Below are positions 54,094-64,000 of a stretch of 64,000 nucleotides of DNA, one piece after another. The notes below the pieces were generated by a model. That model was not told the origin of the DNA. It saw nothing but the letters and a program-made list of their open reading frames with translations, and made no database searches. Source of the stretch: Atopomonas sediminilitoris (lineage in GTDB: Bacteria > Pseudomonadota > Gammaproteobacteria > Pseudomonadales > Pseudomonadaceae); contig NZ_JAKUMM010000002.1 in the NCBI RefSeq assembly GCF_022601735.1, positions 372,001 through 436,000 of the forward strand, written 5' to 3'. The stretch's first letter is position 1, and each line of letters opens with the position of its first letter. Both the position numbers and the translations under genes were made by a program.

Positions 54094-56016
54094 TTATTGC
54101 GACTTGCGCACGCGCAGGTACCACTCCGACAGCAGGCGGACTTGCTTCTCGGTGTAGCCGCGCTCGACCATGCGTTTGACGAAGTCGTTGTGCTTTTGCT
54201 GATCCTCTTTGCTGGCTTTGGCGTTGAAGCTGATGACCGGCAGCAAGTCCTCGGTGTTGGAGAACATCTTTTTCTCGATCACCGCGCGCAGTTTTTCGTA
54301 GCTGTTCCAGTTGGGGTTCTTGCCGTTGTTGTTGGCGCGCGCGCGCAGCACGAAGTTGACGATCTCGTGGCGGAAGTCTTTGGGGTTGCTGATGCCGGCG
54401 GGCTTTTCGATTTTCTCCAGCTCTTCATTGAGCGAGGCGCGGTTGAGGATTTCGCCGGTTTCCGGGTCGCGGTATTCCTGATCTTGAATCCAGAAGTCGG
54501 CGTACAGCACGTAGCGGTCGAAGATGTTTTGCCCGTATTCGCTGTAAGACTCCAGATACGCGGTTTGGATTTCTTTGCCGATAAATTCGACATACCGCGG
54601 CGCCAAGTACTCTTTCAAAAAGCGTAAATAGCGCTCGCGCACTTCGGCGGGGAATTGCTCCTGCTCGATTTGCTGCTCCAGCACGTACAGCAGGTGCACA
54701 GGGTTGGCGGCGACTTCGTGCGGGTCGAAGTTGAATACCTTGGACAGAATCTTGAAGGCAAAGCGGGTGGATAGCCCGTTCATGCCTTCGTCGACGCCGG
54801 CGGCATCGTGGTACTCCTGCATCGACTTGGCTTTAGGGTCGGTGTCCTTGAGGTTTTCGCCGTCATACACCCGCATCTTGGAGAAGACGTTGGAGTTTTC
54901 AGGCTCTTTGAGGCGGCTGAGTACCGAGAACTGCCCGAGCATTTTCAGCGTGTCGGGCGCGCAGTGCGCGGCGGCCAGCGAGCTTTCGCTGAGCAGTTTC
55001 TCGTAGATGTGCACCTCTTCGGAGACGCGCAAGCAGTACGGCACCTTGACGATATAAATGCGGTCGATGAAGGCTTCGTTGTTCTTGTTGTTGCGGAAGG
55101 TGTGCCACTCGGCCTCGTTCGAGTGCGCCAGCAACACGCCTTGGAAGGGCAGTGCGCCCAAGCCTTCGGTGCTGTTGTAGTTGCCTTCTTGGGTGGCGGT
55201 GAGCAGTGGGTGCAGCACCTTGATGGGGGCTTTGAACATCTCGACGAATTCCATCATGCCTTGGTTGGCGCGGCACAGCGCGCCAGAGTAGCTGTAGGCG
55301 TCGGGGTCGTTCTGTGGAAAGTCTTCAAGCTTGCGGATATCGACTTTACCGACCAAGGCGGAGATGTCTTGGTTGTTCTCATCGCCGGGCTCGGTTTTGG
55401 CGATGGCCACTTGGTTGAGAATCGACGGGTACAGCTTAACCACGCGGAACTGGCTGATGTCGCCGCCAAACTCGTTCAGGCGCTTGGTCGCCCACGGCGA
55501 CATGATGCTATTGAGGTAGCGCCGTGAAATGCCGTACTCCTGTTGCAAGATGTCGGCATCTTCTTCGGGGTTAAACAACCCCAAGGGCGACTCAAACACC
55601 GGCGAGCCTTTAATGGCATAGAACGGCTGCTTTTCCACCAAGTGTTTGAGCTTCTCGGCCAGCGATGATTTGCCGCCGCCGACCGGACCCAACAGATACA
55701 GGATTTGTTTCTTTTCTTCTAAGCCTTGGGCGGCATGGCGGAAGAACGAGACGATTTGTTCGATGGCGTCTTCCATGCCATGAAAGTCGGCGAACACCGG
55801 ATAGCGGCGGATGACTTTATTGGAAAAAATGCGCGACAGGCGTGGGTCGCGCGAGGTGTCGACCAACTCCGGCTCACCAATAGCCTTAAGAATGCGCTCG
55901 GCGGCGCTGGCGTAGGCCCCCGAGTCTTGCTTGCACAGGTCTAGATATTCTTGCAGGGACAGCTCTTCCTGCTGGGTGGTCTCGTAGCGCGACTGATAAT
56001 GACTAAAGATACTCAT
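54094..56016 (-). CDS. prkA: PrkA/YeaG-type AAA+ serine protein kinase
   Basis: 640 residues, the family length. The AAA-like N-terminal domain has Walker A YLLGPVGGGKSSLAEKLKHL, and conserved family sequences such as GILRFVEMFKA-type (GMMEFVEMFKAPIKVLHPLL) and FQGVLLAHSNEAEWHTFRNN. The C-terminal part is PrkA (LSTRFAFKILSKVFNFDPHE, RHEIVNFVLRARANN). In Bacillus PrkA is needed for sporulation control; in E. coli YeaG acts in starvation adaptation. ATG 56016 starts at MSIFSHYQSRYE; an upstream open frame has no homology. It heads the prkA-yeaH-spoVR run. Confidence 0.95.
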   Translation of the reverse strand: MSIFSHYQSRYETTQQEELSLQEYLDLCKQDSGAYASAAERILKAIGEPELVDTSRDPRLSRIFSNKVIRRYPVFADFHGMEDAIEQIVSFFRHAAQGLEEKKQILYLLGPVGGGKSSLAEKLKHLVEKQPFYAIKGSPVFESPLGLFNPEEDADILQQEYGISRRYLNSIMSPWATKRLNEFGGDISQFRVVKLYPSILNQVAIAKTEPGDENNQDISALVGKVDIRKLEDFPQNDPDAYSYSGALCRANQGMMEFVEMFKAPIKVLHPLLTATQEGNYNSTEGLGALPFQGVLLAHSNEAEWHTFRNNKNNEAFIDRIYIVKVPYCLRVSEEVHIYEKLLSESSLAAAHCAPDTLKMLGQFSVLSRLKEPENSNVFSKMRVYDGENLKDTDPKAKSMQEYHDAAGVDEGMNGLSTRFAFKILSKVFNFDPHEVAANPVHLLYVLEQQIEQEQFPAEVRERYLRFLKEYLAPRYVEFIGKEIQTAYLESYSEYGQNIFDRYVLYADFWIQDQEYRDPETGEILNRASLNEELEKIEKPAGISNPKDFRHEIVNFVLRARANNNGKNPNWNSYEKLRAVIEKKMFSNTEDLLPVISFNAKASKEDQQKHNDFVKRMVERGYTEKQVRLLSEWYLRVRKSQ

Positions 56017-56339
56017 GCTCTGCACCTCGCACACGGGCTTGGCGACGGTAAACAGGCAAGTGCGCAGGAGCAGGTGGCGTGGTGCTCCCCCGAACACCGA
56101 CGGTGGGTGCCGTCAGCCCTGTCAGCCGAGTCGCCGGCTGTTCCAGATTGGGTTGGCCTGACCTAAGCATAGTTGCTTTAGCCGCGACGCAAGGGTGGAT
56201 TAACCCTGCAAAAAGCAAGGTTGTGACCGCCAAGTCACGCCGCCTGGGTCTTGGCGGGGGTTATCCACAGATGAAAAAAACAGGCGAAAAAAAGCCCGAC
56301 ACGCAAAGCGGGTCGGGCCGGTGTTGCGCGGGTGCGTGT
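56017..56339 (-). promoter_or_regulatory. prkA upstream region with possible sigma-70/sigma-S promoter
   Basis: The 323-base gap has no gene. Read on the minus strand, CTATGCTTA (plus-strand 56164-56172) resembles a sigma-S type -10 box, with a weak TTGCGT about 15 bases upstream. The prkA-type cluster of E. coli is sigma-S dependent, so this is a plausible promoter. The tolC terminator lies at the far end (56287-56318). The stretch 56040-56150 shows nothing recognised. Confidence 0.35.
56287..56318 (-). terminator. Rho-independent terminator of the TolC-family gene
   Basis: Read on the minus strand: GCCCGAC, an inner region, GTCGGGC, then seven T. Arms lie at 56294-56300 and 56312-56318. 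It lies 21 bases after the stop of the TolC-family gene. Confidence 0.9.
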
Positions 56340-57737
56340 TTACAGCTTGGCGGCCTCGGCCAGATCCGCCGGCAAGAAGTCCTTGCTGGAGTCGTAGTCA
56401 GGCTTTAACCACTGCTGCAGCGCTTGCAGATCTTCTGGGCTTAGGGTGCCGGCAGATTGCTTTAAACGCAGGTTGTTGAGGATGTAGTCGTAACGCGCAT
56501 TGTTGTAGTCGCGCACGGCGGTGTACAGCGAGCGCTGCGCGTTGAGCACGTCAACGATGTTGCGTGTGCCCACTTGGTAGCCAATCTCGTTAGCTTCCAC
56601 GGCGCTTTGCGTTGAAATGATGGTCTGACGGCGCGCTTGGATCTGCTCGATGTCGTTGTTCACCGCGCGATGGCGGTTACGAGTCTCTTGCACCACTTGG
56701 CGACGCAGGCTTTCGCGGTTTTGCTCGGACTGATCCAAGCGCTGTACCGCCTCGTTCACTTTCGAGCTGGTCAGACCGCCGGTGTAAATCGGAATGCTCA
56801 ACTCCAGGCCCACGGTGGTCTGCGACATCGCATTGCCGGCCAAGCTGTTGCTTACGCCGAAGCCGTCGTTATCGCCTTGGCTATAGCTGGCCACGGCATC
56901 CAAGGTGGGCAGGTGGCCAGACTTTTGCTGACGCAGGCTTTCGCCGGCAGCGTCGACACCGTAATTAGACGCCAGCAAACCGAGGTTTTGCTTCAGTGCG
57001 GTGTTGACCCACTGGGTGGCGTCGTTCGGCGCGGGTGGCTGCACAGGCAGCTCGTGGCCCATGCCGACGAGGGTTTCATAGAATTTGCCGGTCAGGCGGG
57101 TCAGGGCTTGCAGAGCGTCTTGCACCACATTGGCGGCGTTCAGGCGATTGGCGCGCGCACCGTCATAGCCGGCTTGTGCTTCCAGCACGTCCGTCTTATC
57201 AGACAGGCCGACTTCAAAACGCTCGCGCGCTTGGTCGAGCTGACGCTTAAAGGCGGCTTCTTCGGCGACGCTGGCGGAGAGGTTGTCCTCGGCGCGTAAC
57301 ACCGCGAAATAGCCTTCAGCGGTTTGCAAAATCAGGTTTTGTGCGCTGTTGGAGTAATCCAAACCGGCTTGCTCAGAGACTGCCTCAGCCGCTTGCAGCT
57401 GGAACCAGCGATCGGCACGGAACAACGGCTGCGTGAGGCTGGCTTGATACACCAAGCTGCCACGGTCAGCGGTTGAGCGACCGGACTGGTCGAAGTCGGT
57501 GCTGGTGTCGTTGTAGTTAGCGCCGGCGCCAATTTGTGGCAGCAGGCCTGCGCGGGCTTGTGGCACGCCTTCTTTGCGCGCTTGGGCGTCGGCAAAGGCC
57601 GCCGCGAGGTCAGAGCTGTTTTTCACCGCATCGCTGTACAGCGATACCAGATCGGTCTTGCTGGTGACGGCGGTTTCGGCGTGGCCGGCGATGGCGGCAG
57701 TAGCCAGCGCAACGGCAAGAGACAATCGACGCAACAT
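56340..57737 (-). CDS. TolC-family outer membrane efflux protein
   Basis: 465 residues with a signal peptide (MLRRLSLAVALATAAIAGHA). The two repeated halves of TolC are visible, with long helices (NLILQTAEGYFAVLRAEDNL, VQETRNRHRAVNNDIEQIQA) and conserved strands (GVEL-type VGLELSIPIYTGGLTSSKVN and VGTRNIVDVLNAQRSLYTAV). It forms a trimeric channel from the outer membrane to the periplasm for type I secretion or drug efflux. No inner-membrane partner is encoded nearby; it may serve several pumps. It is divergent from thiC, as in P. aeruginosa. Confidence 0.93.
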   Translation of the reverse strand: MLRRLSLAVALATAAIAGHAETAVTSKTDLVSLYSDAVKNSSDLAAAFADAQARKEGVPQARAGLLPQIGAGANYNDTSTDFDQSGRSTADRGSLVYQASLTQPLFRADRWFQLQAAEAVSEQAGLDYSNSAQNLILQTAEGYFAVLRAEDNLSASVAEEAAFKRQLDQARERFEVGLSDKTDVLEAQAGYDGARANRLNAANVVQDALQALTRLTGKFYETLVGMGHELPVQPPAPNDATQWVNTALKQNLGLLASNYGVDAAGESLRQQKSGHLPTLDAVASYSQGDNDGFGVSNSLAGNAMSQTTVGLELSIPIYTGGLTSSKVNEAVQRLDQSEQNRESLRRQVVQETRNRHRAVNNDIEQIQARRQTIISTQSAVEANEIGYQVGTRNIVDVLNAQRSLYTAVRDYNNARYDYILNNLRLKQSAGTLSPEDLQALQQWLKPDYDSSKDFLPADLAEAAKL

Positions 57738-57998
57738 GGTGGTTAGATTCCTGTAATGGCCAGTTTGCTAATCATGGGGGCGAAGCTTACGAAGTCCAAG
57801 CCCAAAAACGCACCAATAAACGGGCTGCTGGGTTGCACACAAAAAAACAATGGCGCTAAGAATAGGCGATACGGTGTCGCTTGTGTGACTTAAAAGCCCG
57901 GTGCCGCAGTTCTTCTGGGGCTGCCTTCGGTCAATTCGCCGTGGATGGACTGTGCCGGCGCTAGCGGCGGCGACGCACCTTGGTTAGACTGCCGAGGT

Positions 57999-58084
57999 CT
58001 TGTCGGGGTGCCTTAATAGGCTGAGATCGGTTGTTACCGAAGCCCGTTGAACCTGATCGGGTTAACACCTGCGTAGGAAACAAG
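57999..58084 (+). ncRNA. Thiamine pyrophosphate riboswitch (THI element)
   Basis: The conserved TPP core is complete: GTCGGGGTGCC, GGCTGAGAT, then ACCTGATCGGGTTAACACC TGCGTAGGAA, with the P1 arms CTTGT (57999-58003) and ACAAG (58080-58084). It lies 75 bases before the thiC start. With TPP bound, such elements reduce thiC expression by hiding the ribosome binding site or by early termination; a simple terminator hairpin was not seen, so translational control is more likely here. Nothing else is recognised in the 57738-57998 part of this gap. Confidence 0.95.
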
Positions 58085-58096
58085 TGCATGCCTTAA

Positions 58097-60052
<1,956 letters not shown>

Positions 60053-60070
60053 TCCTGCGGTATTCGGCAC

Positions 60071-60105
60071 AAGGCGCAGCCGTTAAACGCTGCGCCTTTG
60101 TTGTT
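60071..60105 (+). terminator. Rho-independent terminator of thiC
   Basis: AAGGCGCAGC (60071-60080), eight-base loop, GCTGCGCCTT (60089-60098), then a T-rich stretch (TGTTGTTTTT). It lies 18 bases after the thiC stop. Confidence 0.88.
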
Positions 60106-60169
60106 TTTGCGACTTTCAACGGCGGCTGTCGCCAGCTAGGCTAACTAGACGTTAATGAGGAAACCCCCT

Positions 60170-60784
60170 GTGCAAGCGCTAACCCTAAACCGCAGTGACG
60201 TTGAAGTGCTGGAGCGGCAAACCTGCTTCCAGGGCTTCTATCGTCTGGATCGGGTGACGTTGCGCCATGCGCTGTTTGAAGGCGGCATGGGCGCGCCGAT
60301 TAACCGCGAGCTGTTTGTGCGCCACGATGCCGTGTGCGTGCTGCCTTACGATCCGCTGAACGATAGCGTGGTACTGGTCGAGCAGTTTCGTATTGGCGCT
60401 TTGGATAAGAGCGCGCAGCCATGGTTGGTCGAGCTGGTGGCCGGTCTGATTGATAAAGACGAAGTGCCCGAAGAGGTCGCCCGCCGTGAGGCGGTGGAAG
60501 AGGCCGACTTAACGCTGGGCGACTTATGGCCGATCACGCGTTATTACCCATCGCCCGGTGGCTCGGATGAGCGCGTGCATCTTTATCTGGGACGTTGCGA
60601 CAGCCGCGGCGCCGGTGGCGTGCACGGCTTGGCGGATGAAGGTGAAGACATTCGCGTGCAAGTCTGGCCCCTGGCGGACGCCTTGGCGGCGGTGCGCGAC
60701 GGGCGCATCGATAACGCCGCCAGCATCATTGCCTTGCAATGGCTGGCGCTCAATCGCGATGAGGTGCGTGCCCGGTGGGCATGA
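60170..60784 (+). CDS. nudF: ADP-ribose pyrophosphatase (Nudix)
   Basis: 204 residues. The Nudix box is AGLIDKDEVPEEVARREAVE then EADL, with the essential Glu residues present (one Gly position is Ala). The N-terminal half has CFQGFYRLDRVTLRHALFEG and VCVLPYDPLNDSVVLVEQFR, as in ADP-ribose pyrophosphatases, and YYPSPGGSDERVHLYLGRCD follows the box. It hydrolyses ADP-ribose to AMP and ribose-5-phosphate. GTG 60170 has GAGG nine bases upstream; ATG 60155 is possible. Its stop overlaps the next start (ATGA). Confidence 0.92.
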   Translation: MQALTLNRSDVEVLERQTCFQGFYRLDRVTLRHALFEGGMGAPINRELFVRHDAVCVLPYDPLNDSVVLVEQFRIGALDKSAQPWLVELVAGLIDKDEVPEEVARREAVEEADLTLGDLWPITRYYPSPGGSDERVHLYLGRCDSRGAGGVHGLADEGEDIRVQVWPLADALAAVRDGRIDNAASIIALQWLALNRDEVRARWA

Positions 60785-61242
60785 CCCTAGCCAAGCCACG
60801 CTATCGGGTTGATTTGCCCGGTTTGCAGGCGACGTGCGAGGCGAATTACTACCGCCTGCTGCGCTTGATGCCGCAGCTGCGTGAGCCCGACGCCTGCCGC
60901 GAGCTTGTGCTGGCGCGCGATGGCGTGGATTTTGGTCAGATGCGTATCGACGTGCTGGAGGAATGCCCCTACACCAGCGTGCTGCAAATTACCCTGCGTA
61001 GCCCGCTGAGCTGGCTGCCACAGCCGCGCTTGTTGGTGCGTGCTTATCACGATGCGCGCATGGCTGAGGTGGCCGGTGCTGAGCGCTTACGCAGCCTGCG
61101 CGGGGTTTACGGCTATCCTAATCAGGGTATGCATCAGCCCGATGAAAAGGCGCAGCTGAACGCTTATCTGGCTGAGTGGCTGGGGCAAATTCTAGAGTGT
61201 GGTCTGGCGCGTGATGCGCTGGACTTGGATGTATCGCCTTGA
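60781..61242 (+). CDS. DUF1249 family protein
   Basis: 153 residues. The family block CEANYYRLLRLMPQLREPDA and the basic stretch RLLVRAYHDARMAEVAG fit DUF1249 (YqiB-like), found between nudF and cpdA in many gammaproteobacteria. The function is unknown. ATG 60781 overlaps the nudF stop as ATGA, so the two are translationally coupled. No signal peptide or membrane segment is seen. An in-frame GTG at 60775 is an alternative start. Confidence 0.9.
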   Translation: MTLAKPRYRVDLPGLQATCEANYYRLLRLMPQLREPDACRELVLARDGVDFGQMRIDVLEECPYTSVLQITLRSPLSWLPQPRLLVRAYHDARMAEVAGAERLRSLRGVYGYPNQGMHQPDEKAQLNAYLAEWLGQILECGLARDALDLDVSP

Positions 61243-61353
61243 GTGTGACGTGGCTGGCAGTAATGCTGGCGCACTGCTGCCATGCTCAAGTGTCGAATGT
61301 TGACGTGCTAAACGCTGCGCCATGGTTGGTGCCGCTGAACGAAGGAGACGGCG

Positions 61354-62169
61354 TTGTACAGCCTGATCGACGCCCCGAATGACCGCCCGTTAACGGTGGT
61401 GCAGTTATCCGATAGCCACTTGTTTGCTCAGGCGGACGGCCGTCTATTGGGCATGGAAACCGCGCACAGCTTGGGCAAAGTGGTCGAGCGCGTGCAGGCC
61501 GAGCAAGCACAGATAGACTTGCTGCTGGCCACCGGTGATCTGGCGCAGGATGCCTCCTTGGCCGCCTATCAACAGTTTGATGACCTGACCCGCCCGTTAA
61601 ACGCGCCGCAGCGTTGGCTGGCCGGCAATCACGACGAATGCGCACCGATGCAGCAGTTTTGTCAGGCTGATCAGCGTCTGGCGGAAGTGACCGATATCGG
61701 CGCTTGGCGGGTGATCATGCTCAACACCCATGTGTTGGGCAGTGTGGCGGGCTTTCTCGATGACGAACAACTGCGCACCTTAGACCAAGCCTTGGCCAGC
61801 GCCGGTACACGGCATTGCTTGGTGGTTTGCCATCATCATCCGGTGAGTGTTGGCTGCGCTTGGCTGGAGCCGATCGGTATTCGTAACGCCGCTGTTTTGC
61901 TGGCGCGCATCGATGCCGCACCCCAGGTTAAAGCCTTGCTGTGGGGGCATATTCATCAAGAGTACGACCAGCCGCGTGGGCATGTGCGCTTGCTGGCGAC
62001 CCCGTCGACGTGCGTGCAGTTTTTACCGGGCAGCGAAGAGTTCAAAGTCGACAGCCAGGCGCCGGGCTATCGTTGGCTGCGCTTGCATCCCGATGGCGGC
62101 GTAGAAACAGGCGTATCGCGGGTGAGTGATATTGCCTTTGAAGTGGATTACAGCGTCAAGGGCTACTGA
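61354..62169 (+). CDS. cpdA: 3',5'-cyclic-AMP phosphodiesterase CpdA
   Basis: 271 residues of the metallophosphoesterase family. The metal ligands are in VVQLSDSHLFAQADGRLLGM (DxH), LLATGDLAQDASL (GD), RWLAGNHDECAP (GNHD), LVVCHHHPV and LLWGHIHQEYD (GHxH). It hydrolyses cAMP to AMP. The likely start is TTG 61354: AAGGAG lies six bases upstream, no ATG is near, and the homology begins there. The gap before it (61243-61353) shows nothing recognised. In P. aeruginosa cpdA is controlled by Vfr. Confidence 0.94.
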   Translation: MYSLIDAPNDRPLTVVQLSDSHLFAQADGRLLGMETAHSLGKVVERVQAEQAQIDLLLATGDLAQDASLAAYQQFDDLTRPLNAPQRWLAGNHDECAPMQQFCQADQRLAEVTDIGAWRVIMLNTHVLGSVAGFLDDEQLRTLDQALASAGTRHCLVVCHHHPVSVGCAWLEPIGIRNAAVLLARIDAAPQVKALLWGHIHQEYDQPRGHVRLLATPSTCVQFLPGSEEFKVDSQAPGYRWLRLHPDGGVETGVSRVSDIAFEVDYSVKGY

Positions 62170-62219
62170 GTCGGCGTCACTGGGTTAAGCTGCTGCGACT
62201 CTTTTATCCAAGGTGCCCT

Positions 62220-62852
62220 GTGACTGCCTCATTACCTTTGCTGATTTACCTGCACGGCTTTAATAGCTCACCACAATCGTTGAAAGTTCGCCTGTTGGCC
62301 GATGCCTTGGCTGGCCTTGGCTTGGCTGAGCGCCTGTATGCGCCGCAGCTGCCGCATAGCCCAGCACAAGCTTTGGCGTTGCTTGAGCAGCGCGCCGCAA
62401 GCGAAGCACTGCCGCCAGTGTTGATCGGTAGCTCCTTGGGCGGCTTTTATGCCACCGCGCTGGCGCAGCGACATGGCTGGAAGGCGCTGTTGATTAATCC
62501 CGCCGTGCGGCCCTCACGCTGGGTGGCGGATTATCTCGGCGAGCAACGCAATTATCACAGCGGTGAAACCTGGCAGCTGACGCAAGACTTTGTCGATCAG
62601 ATTCAGCAACTTGAGTGCCCAGCGCCGTGCGCGCCCGAACGCTATCAGGTATGGTTGCAAACTCAGGATGAAACCCTCGATTATCGCGATGCGGTGAGCT
62701 ACTACCGTGGCTGCGCACTGCGCGTTGAGCCCGGTGGCGAGCACGGTTTTCAAGGTTTTGCGGCACATATTCCGGCCTTGCTGGCCTTTGCCGGCTGGCC
62801 AGCTGAGTACTGGCAGGACAGCGCCCAGCCGCAGCAATTACGCACGCGCTAA
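62220..62852 (+). CDS. yqiA: YqiA-type alpha/beta-hydrolase esterase
   Basis: 210 residues. The nucleophile elbow is VLIGSSLGGFYATALAQRHG with Ser in GSSLG, the oxyanion strand is IYLHGFNSSPQSLKVRLLAD, and the C-terminal His lies in GGEHGFQGFAAHIPALLAFA. YqiA of E. coli is an esterase for acyl-CoA and small esters; its role in the cell is not settled. GTG 62220 has AAGG about six bases upstream. It lies between cpdA and parE, as in E. coli and Pseudomonas. Confidence 0.92.
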   Translation: MTASLPLLIYLHGFNSSPQSLKVRLLADALAGLGLAERLYAPQLPHSPAQALALLEQRAASEALPPVLIGSSLGGFYATALAQRHGWKALLINPAVRPSRWVADYLGEQRNYHSGETWQLTQDFVDQIQQLECPAPCAPERYQVWLQTQDETLDYRDAVSYYRGCALRVEPGGEHGFQGFAAHIPALLAFAGWPAEYWQDSAQPQQLRTR

Positions 62853-62887
62853 CACACCCTTCGCGATCACAGATAAGTACAAGGCCT

Positions 62888-64000
62888 ATGACCAGTTATA
62901 ACGCCGATGCCATTGAAGTCCTCTCCGGTCTTGACCCGGTGCGTAAGCGCCCGGGCATGTACACCGACACCGCACGGCCTAACCATCTGGCGCAAGAAGT
63001 CATCGATAACAGCGTCGACGAAGCGCTGGCCGGCCACGCCAGCTGCGTGACTGTGGTGTTGCACGCCGATAATTCGCTAGAGGTCAGTGATGATGGTCGC
63101 GGCATGCCGGTGGATATTCACCCCGAAGAAGGCATCAGCGGCGTAGAGCTGATTCTGACCAAGCTGCACGCCGGCGGTAAGTTCTCGAATAAGAACTATC
63201 AATTTTCGGGCGGCCTGCATGGCGTCGGTATCTCGGTGGTCAACGCGCTCTCAACGCGGGTGGATGTGCGGGTCAAACGCGATGGTCAGGAGTACCAGAT
63301 CGCTTTCGCAAGCGGCTTCAAAGCCAGTGAGCTGGAAGTGATCGGCAGCGTCGGCAAGCGTAACACCGGCACCACCGTGCATTTTTGGCCGGATGCGCAG
63401 TATTTTGATTCGCCCAAGTTTTCCGTTACCCGCTTAAAGCACCTTCTTAAAGCCAAGGCCGTGCTCTGCCCCGGTTTGAAGGTGGTGTTTGATGATCGCA
63501 ACAGCGGCGAAGTGTTGGAGTGGCATTACCAAGATGGCCTGCGCGCTTATTTGCTGGACTCCATCGGCGATGTTGAGCGCCTGCCCGAAGTGCCGTTCCA
63601 CGGTGCCATGGCCGGCAGCAAAGAAGCCTGCGATTGGGCTGTGTTGTGGTTGCCCGAAGGCGGCGAGAGTCTGCAAGAAAGCTACGTCAACTTGATCCCC
63701 ACCGCGCAAGGCGGCACCCACGTTAACGGTCTGCGTCAGGGCTTGCTCGATGCCCTGCGCGAGTTTTGCGAGTTCCGTAATCTGCTACCGCGCGGGGTTA
63801 AGCTGGCGCCGGAGGACATCTGGGAGCGCATCAGCTATGTGCTGTCGATGAAAATGCAGGAGCCGCAGTTCTCCGGACAAACCAAAGAGCGACTGTCCTC
63901 GCGAGAGGCCGCCGCGTTCGTCTCCGGCATTATCAAAGATGCCTTTAGCCTGTGGCTGAACCAGCACGCCGAGATCGGCCAGCAGTTGGCTGAATTGGCC
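62888..64000 (+). CDS. parE: DNA topoisomerase IV subunit B, N-terminal part (cut by window edge)
   Basis: 371 codons from ATG 62888 to the window end, all open. The start MTSYNADAIEVLSGLDPVRK matches ParE. The GHKL ATPase motifs are clear: EVIDNSVDEALAGHASCVTV, VSDDGRGMPVDIHPEEG, LHAGGKFSNKNYQFSGGLHG then VGISVVNALS, and QGGTHVNGLRQGLLDALREF. ParE and ParC unlink daughter chromosomes. The toprim and C-terminal domains are outside the window. The gene starts 35 bases after yqiA and may share its transcript. Confidence 0.96.
   Translation, partial: MTSYNADAIEVLSGLDPVRKRPGMYTDTARPNHLAQEVIDNSVDEALAGHASCVTVVLHADNSLEVSDDGRGMPVDIHPEEGISGVELILTKLHAGGKFSNKNYQFSGGLHGVGISVVNALSTRVDVRVKRDGQEYQIAFASGFKASELEVIGSVGKRNTGTTVHFWPDAQYFDSPKFSVTRLKHLLKAKAVLCPGLKVVFDDRNSGEVLEWHYQDGLRAYLLDSIGDVERLPEVPFHGAMAGSKEACDWAVLWLPEGGESLQESYVNLIPTAQGGTHVNGLRQGLLDALREFCEFRNLLPRGVKLAPEDIWERISYVLSMKMQEPQFSGQTKERLSSREAAAFVSGIIKDAFSLWLNQHAEIGQQLAELA

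Overview
The window looks like a chromosomal stretch from a gammaproteobacterium of the Pseudomonadaceae. The evidence is gene content and order. The run pilD-pilC-pilB / pilA / nadC / DUF1631 / ampD-ampE / chemoreceptor / speC, the run RmcA-type cyclic-di-GMP protein / tRNA / rpoD / dnaG / rpsU / tsaD / plsY / folB-folK / cca / spoVR / yeaH / prkA, and the run tolC-family / thiC / nudF / DUF1249 / cpdA / yqiA / parE each match blocks I know from Pseudomonas. Here the three blocks lie in one 64-kb stretch. By eye the sequence is moderately GC-rich, with a clear AT- and T-rich dip over the gene behind pilA.

Layout. 1-4.6 kb: the end of tesB, an RNA methylase, a periplasmic binding protein, type II NADH dehydrogenase with a tiny DUF3094 membrane gene, and an overlapping acetyltransferase/CbiM-like pair. 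4.6-11.6 kb: yacG-coaE-pilD-pilC-pilB on the minus strand, facing pilA (sigma-54-type promoter) and a PglL-type oligosaccharyltransferase on the plus strand. 11.6-24.1 kb: nadC, DUF1631, ampD-ampE, a chemoreceptor, tatD, a response regulator with an acidic tail, prfC and speC behind a long leader. 24.2-30.8 kb: pyruvate kinase overlapping pxpABC (5-oxoprolinase), a nitroreductase behind a perfect inverted repeat, an FKBP isomerase, and a divergent LysR/oxidoreductase pair.

31.0-36.7 kb is the accessory part: a two-gene module (an MmeI-like fused restriction-modification enzyme plus a DUF3037 protein) bounded by related AAAAGGG-ACTGATTT repeats with hairpins, followed by a CHAP-domain/unknown exported pair. 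From 36.9 kb on the content is housekeeping: tRNA-Ile(CAU), the RmcA-type protein, rpoD, dnaG, rpsU, tsaD, plsY, folB-folK, cca, a tautomerase and EamA exporter with a divergent LysR gene and its operator, the spoVR-yeaH-prkA stress cluster, a TolC-family protein, TPP riboswitch-thiC, nudF-DUF1249-cpdA-yqiA, and the start of parE at the right edge.

The best candidates for something little described are the MmeI-like + DUF3037 module with its flanking repeats, the CHAP + unknown-protein pair, the structured leader of speC, and the inverted repeat that reaches into the ribosome binding site of the nitroreductase gene. No phage, plasmid, intact insertion sequence or CRISPR array was seen.
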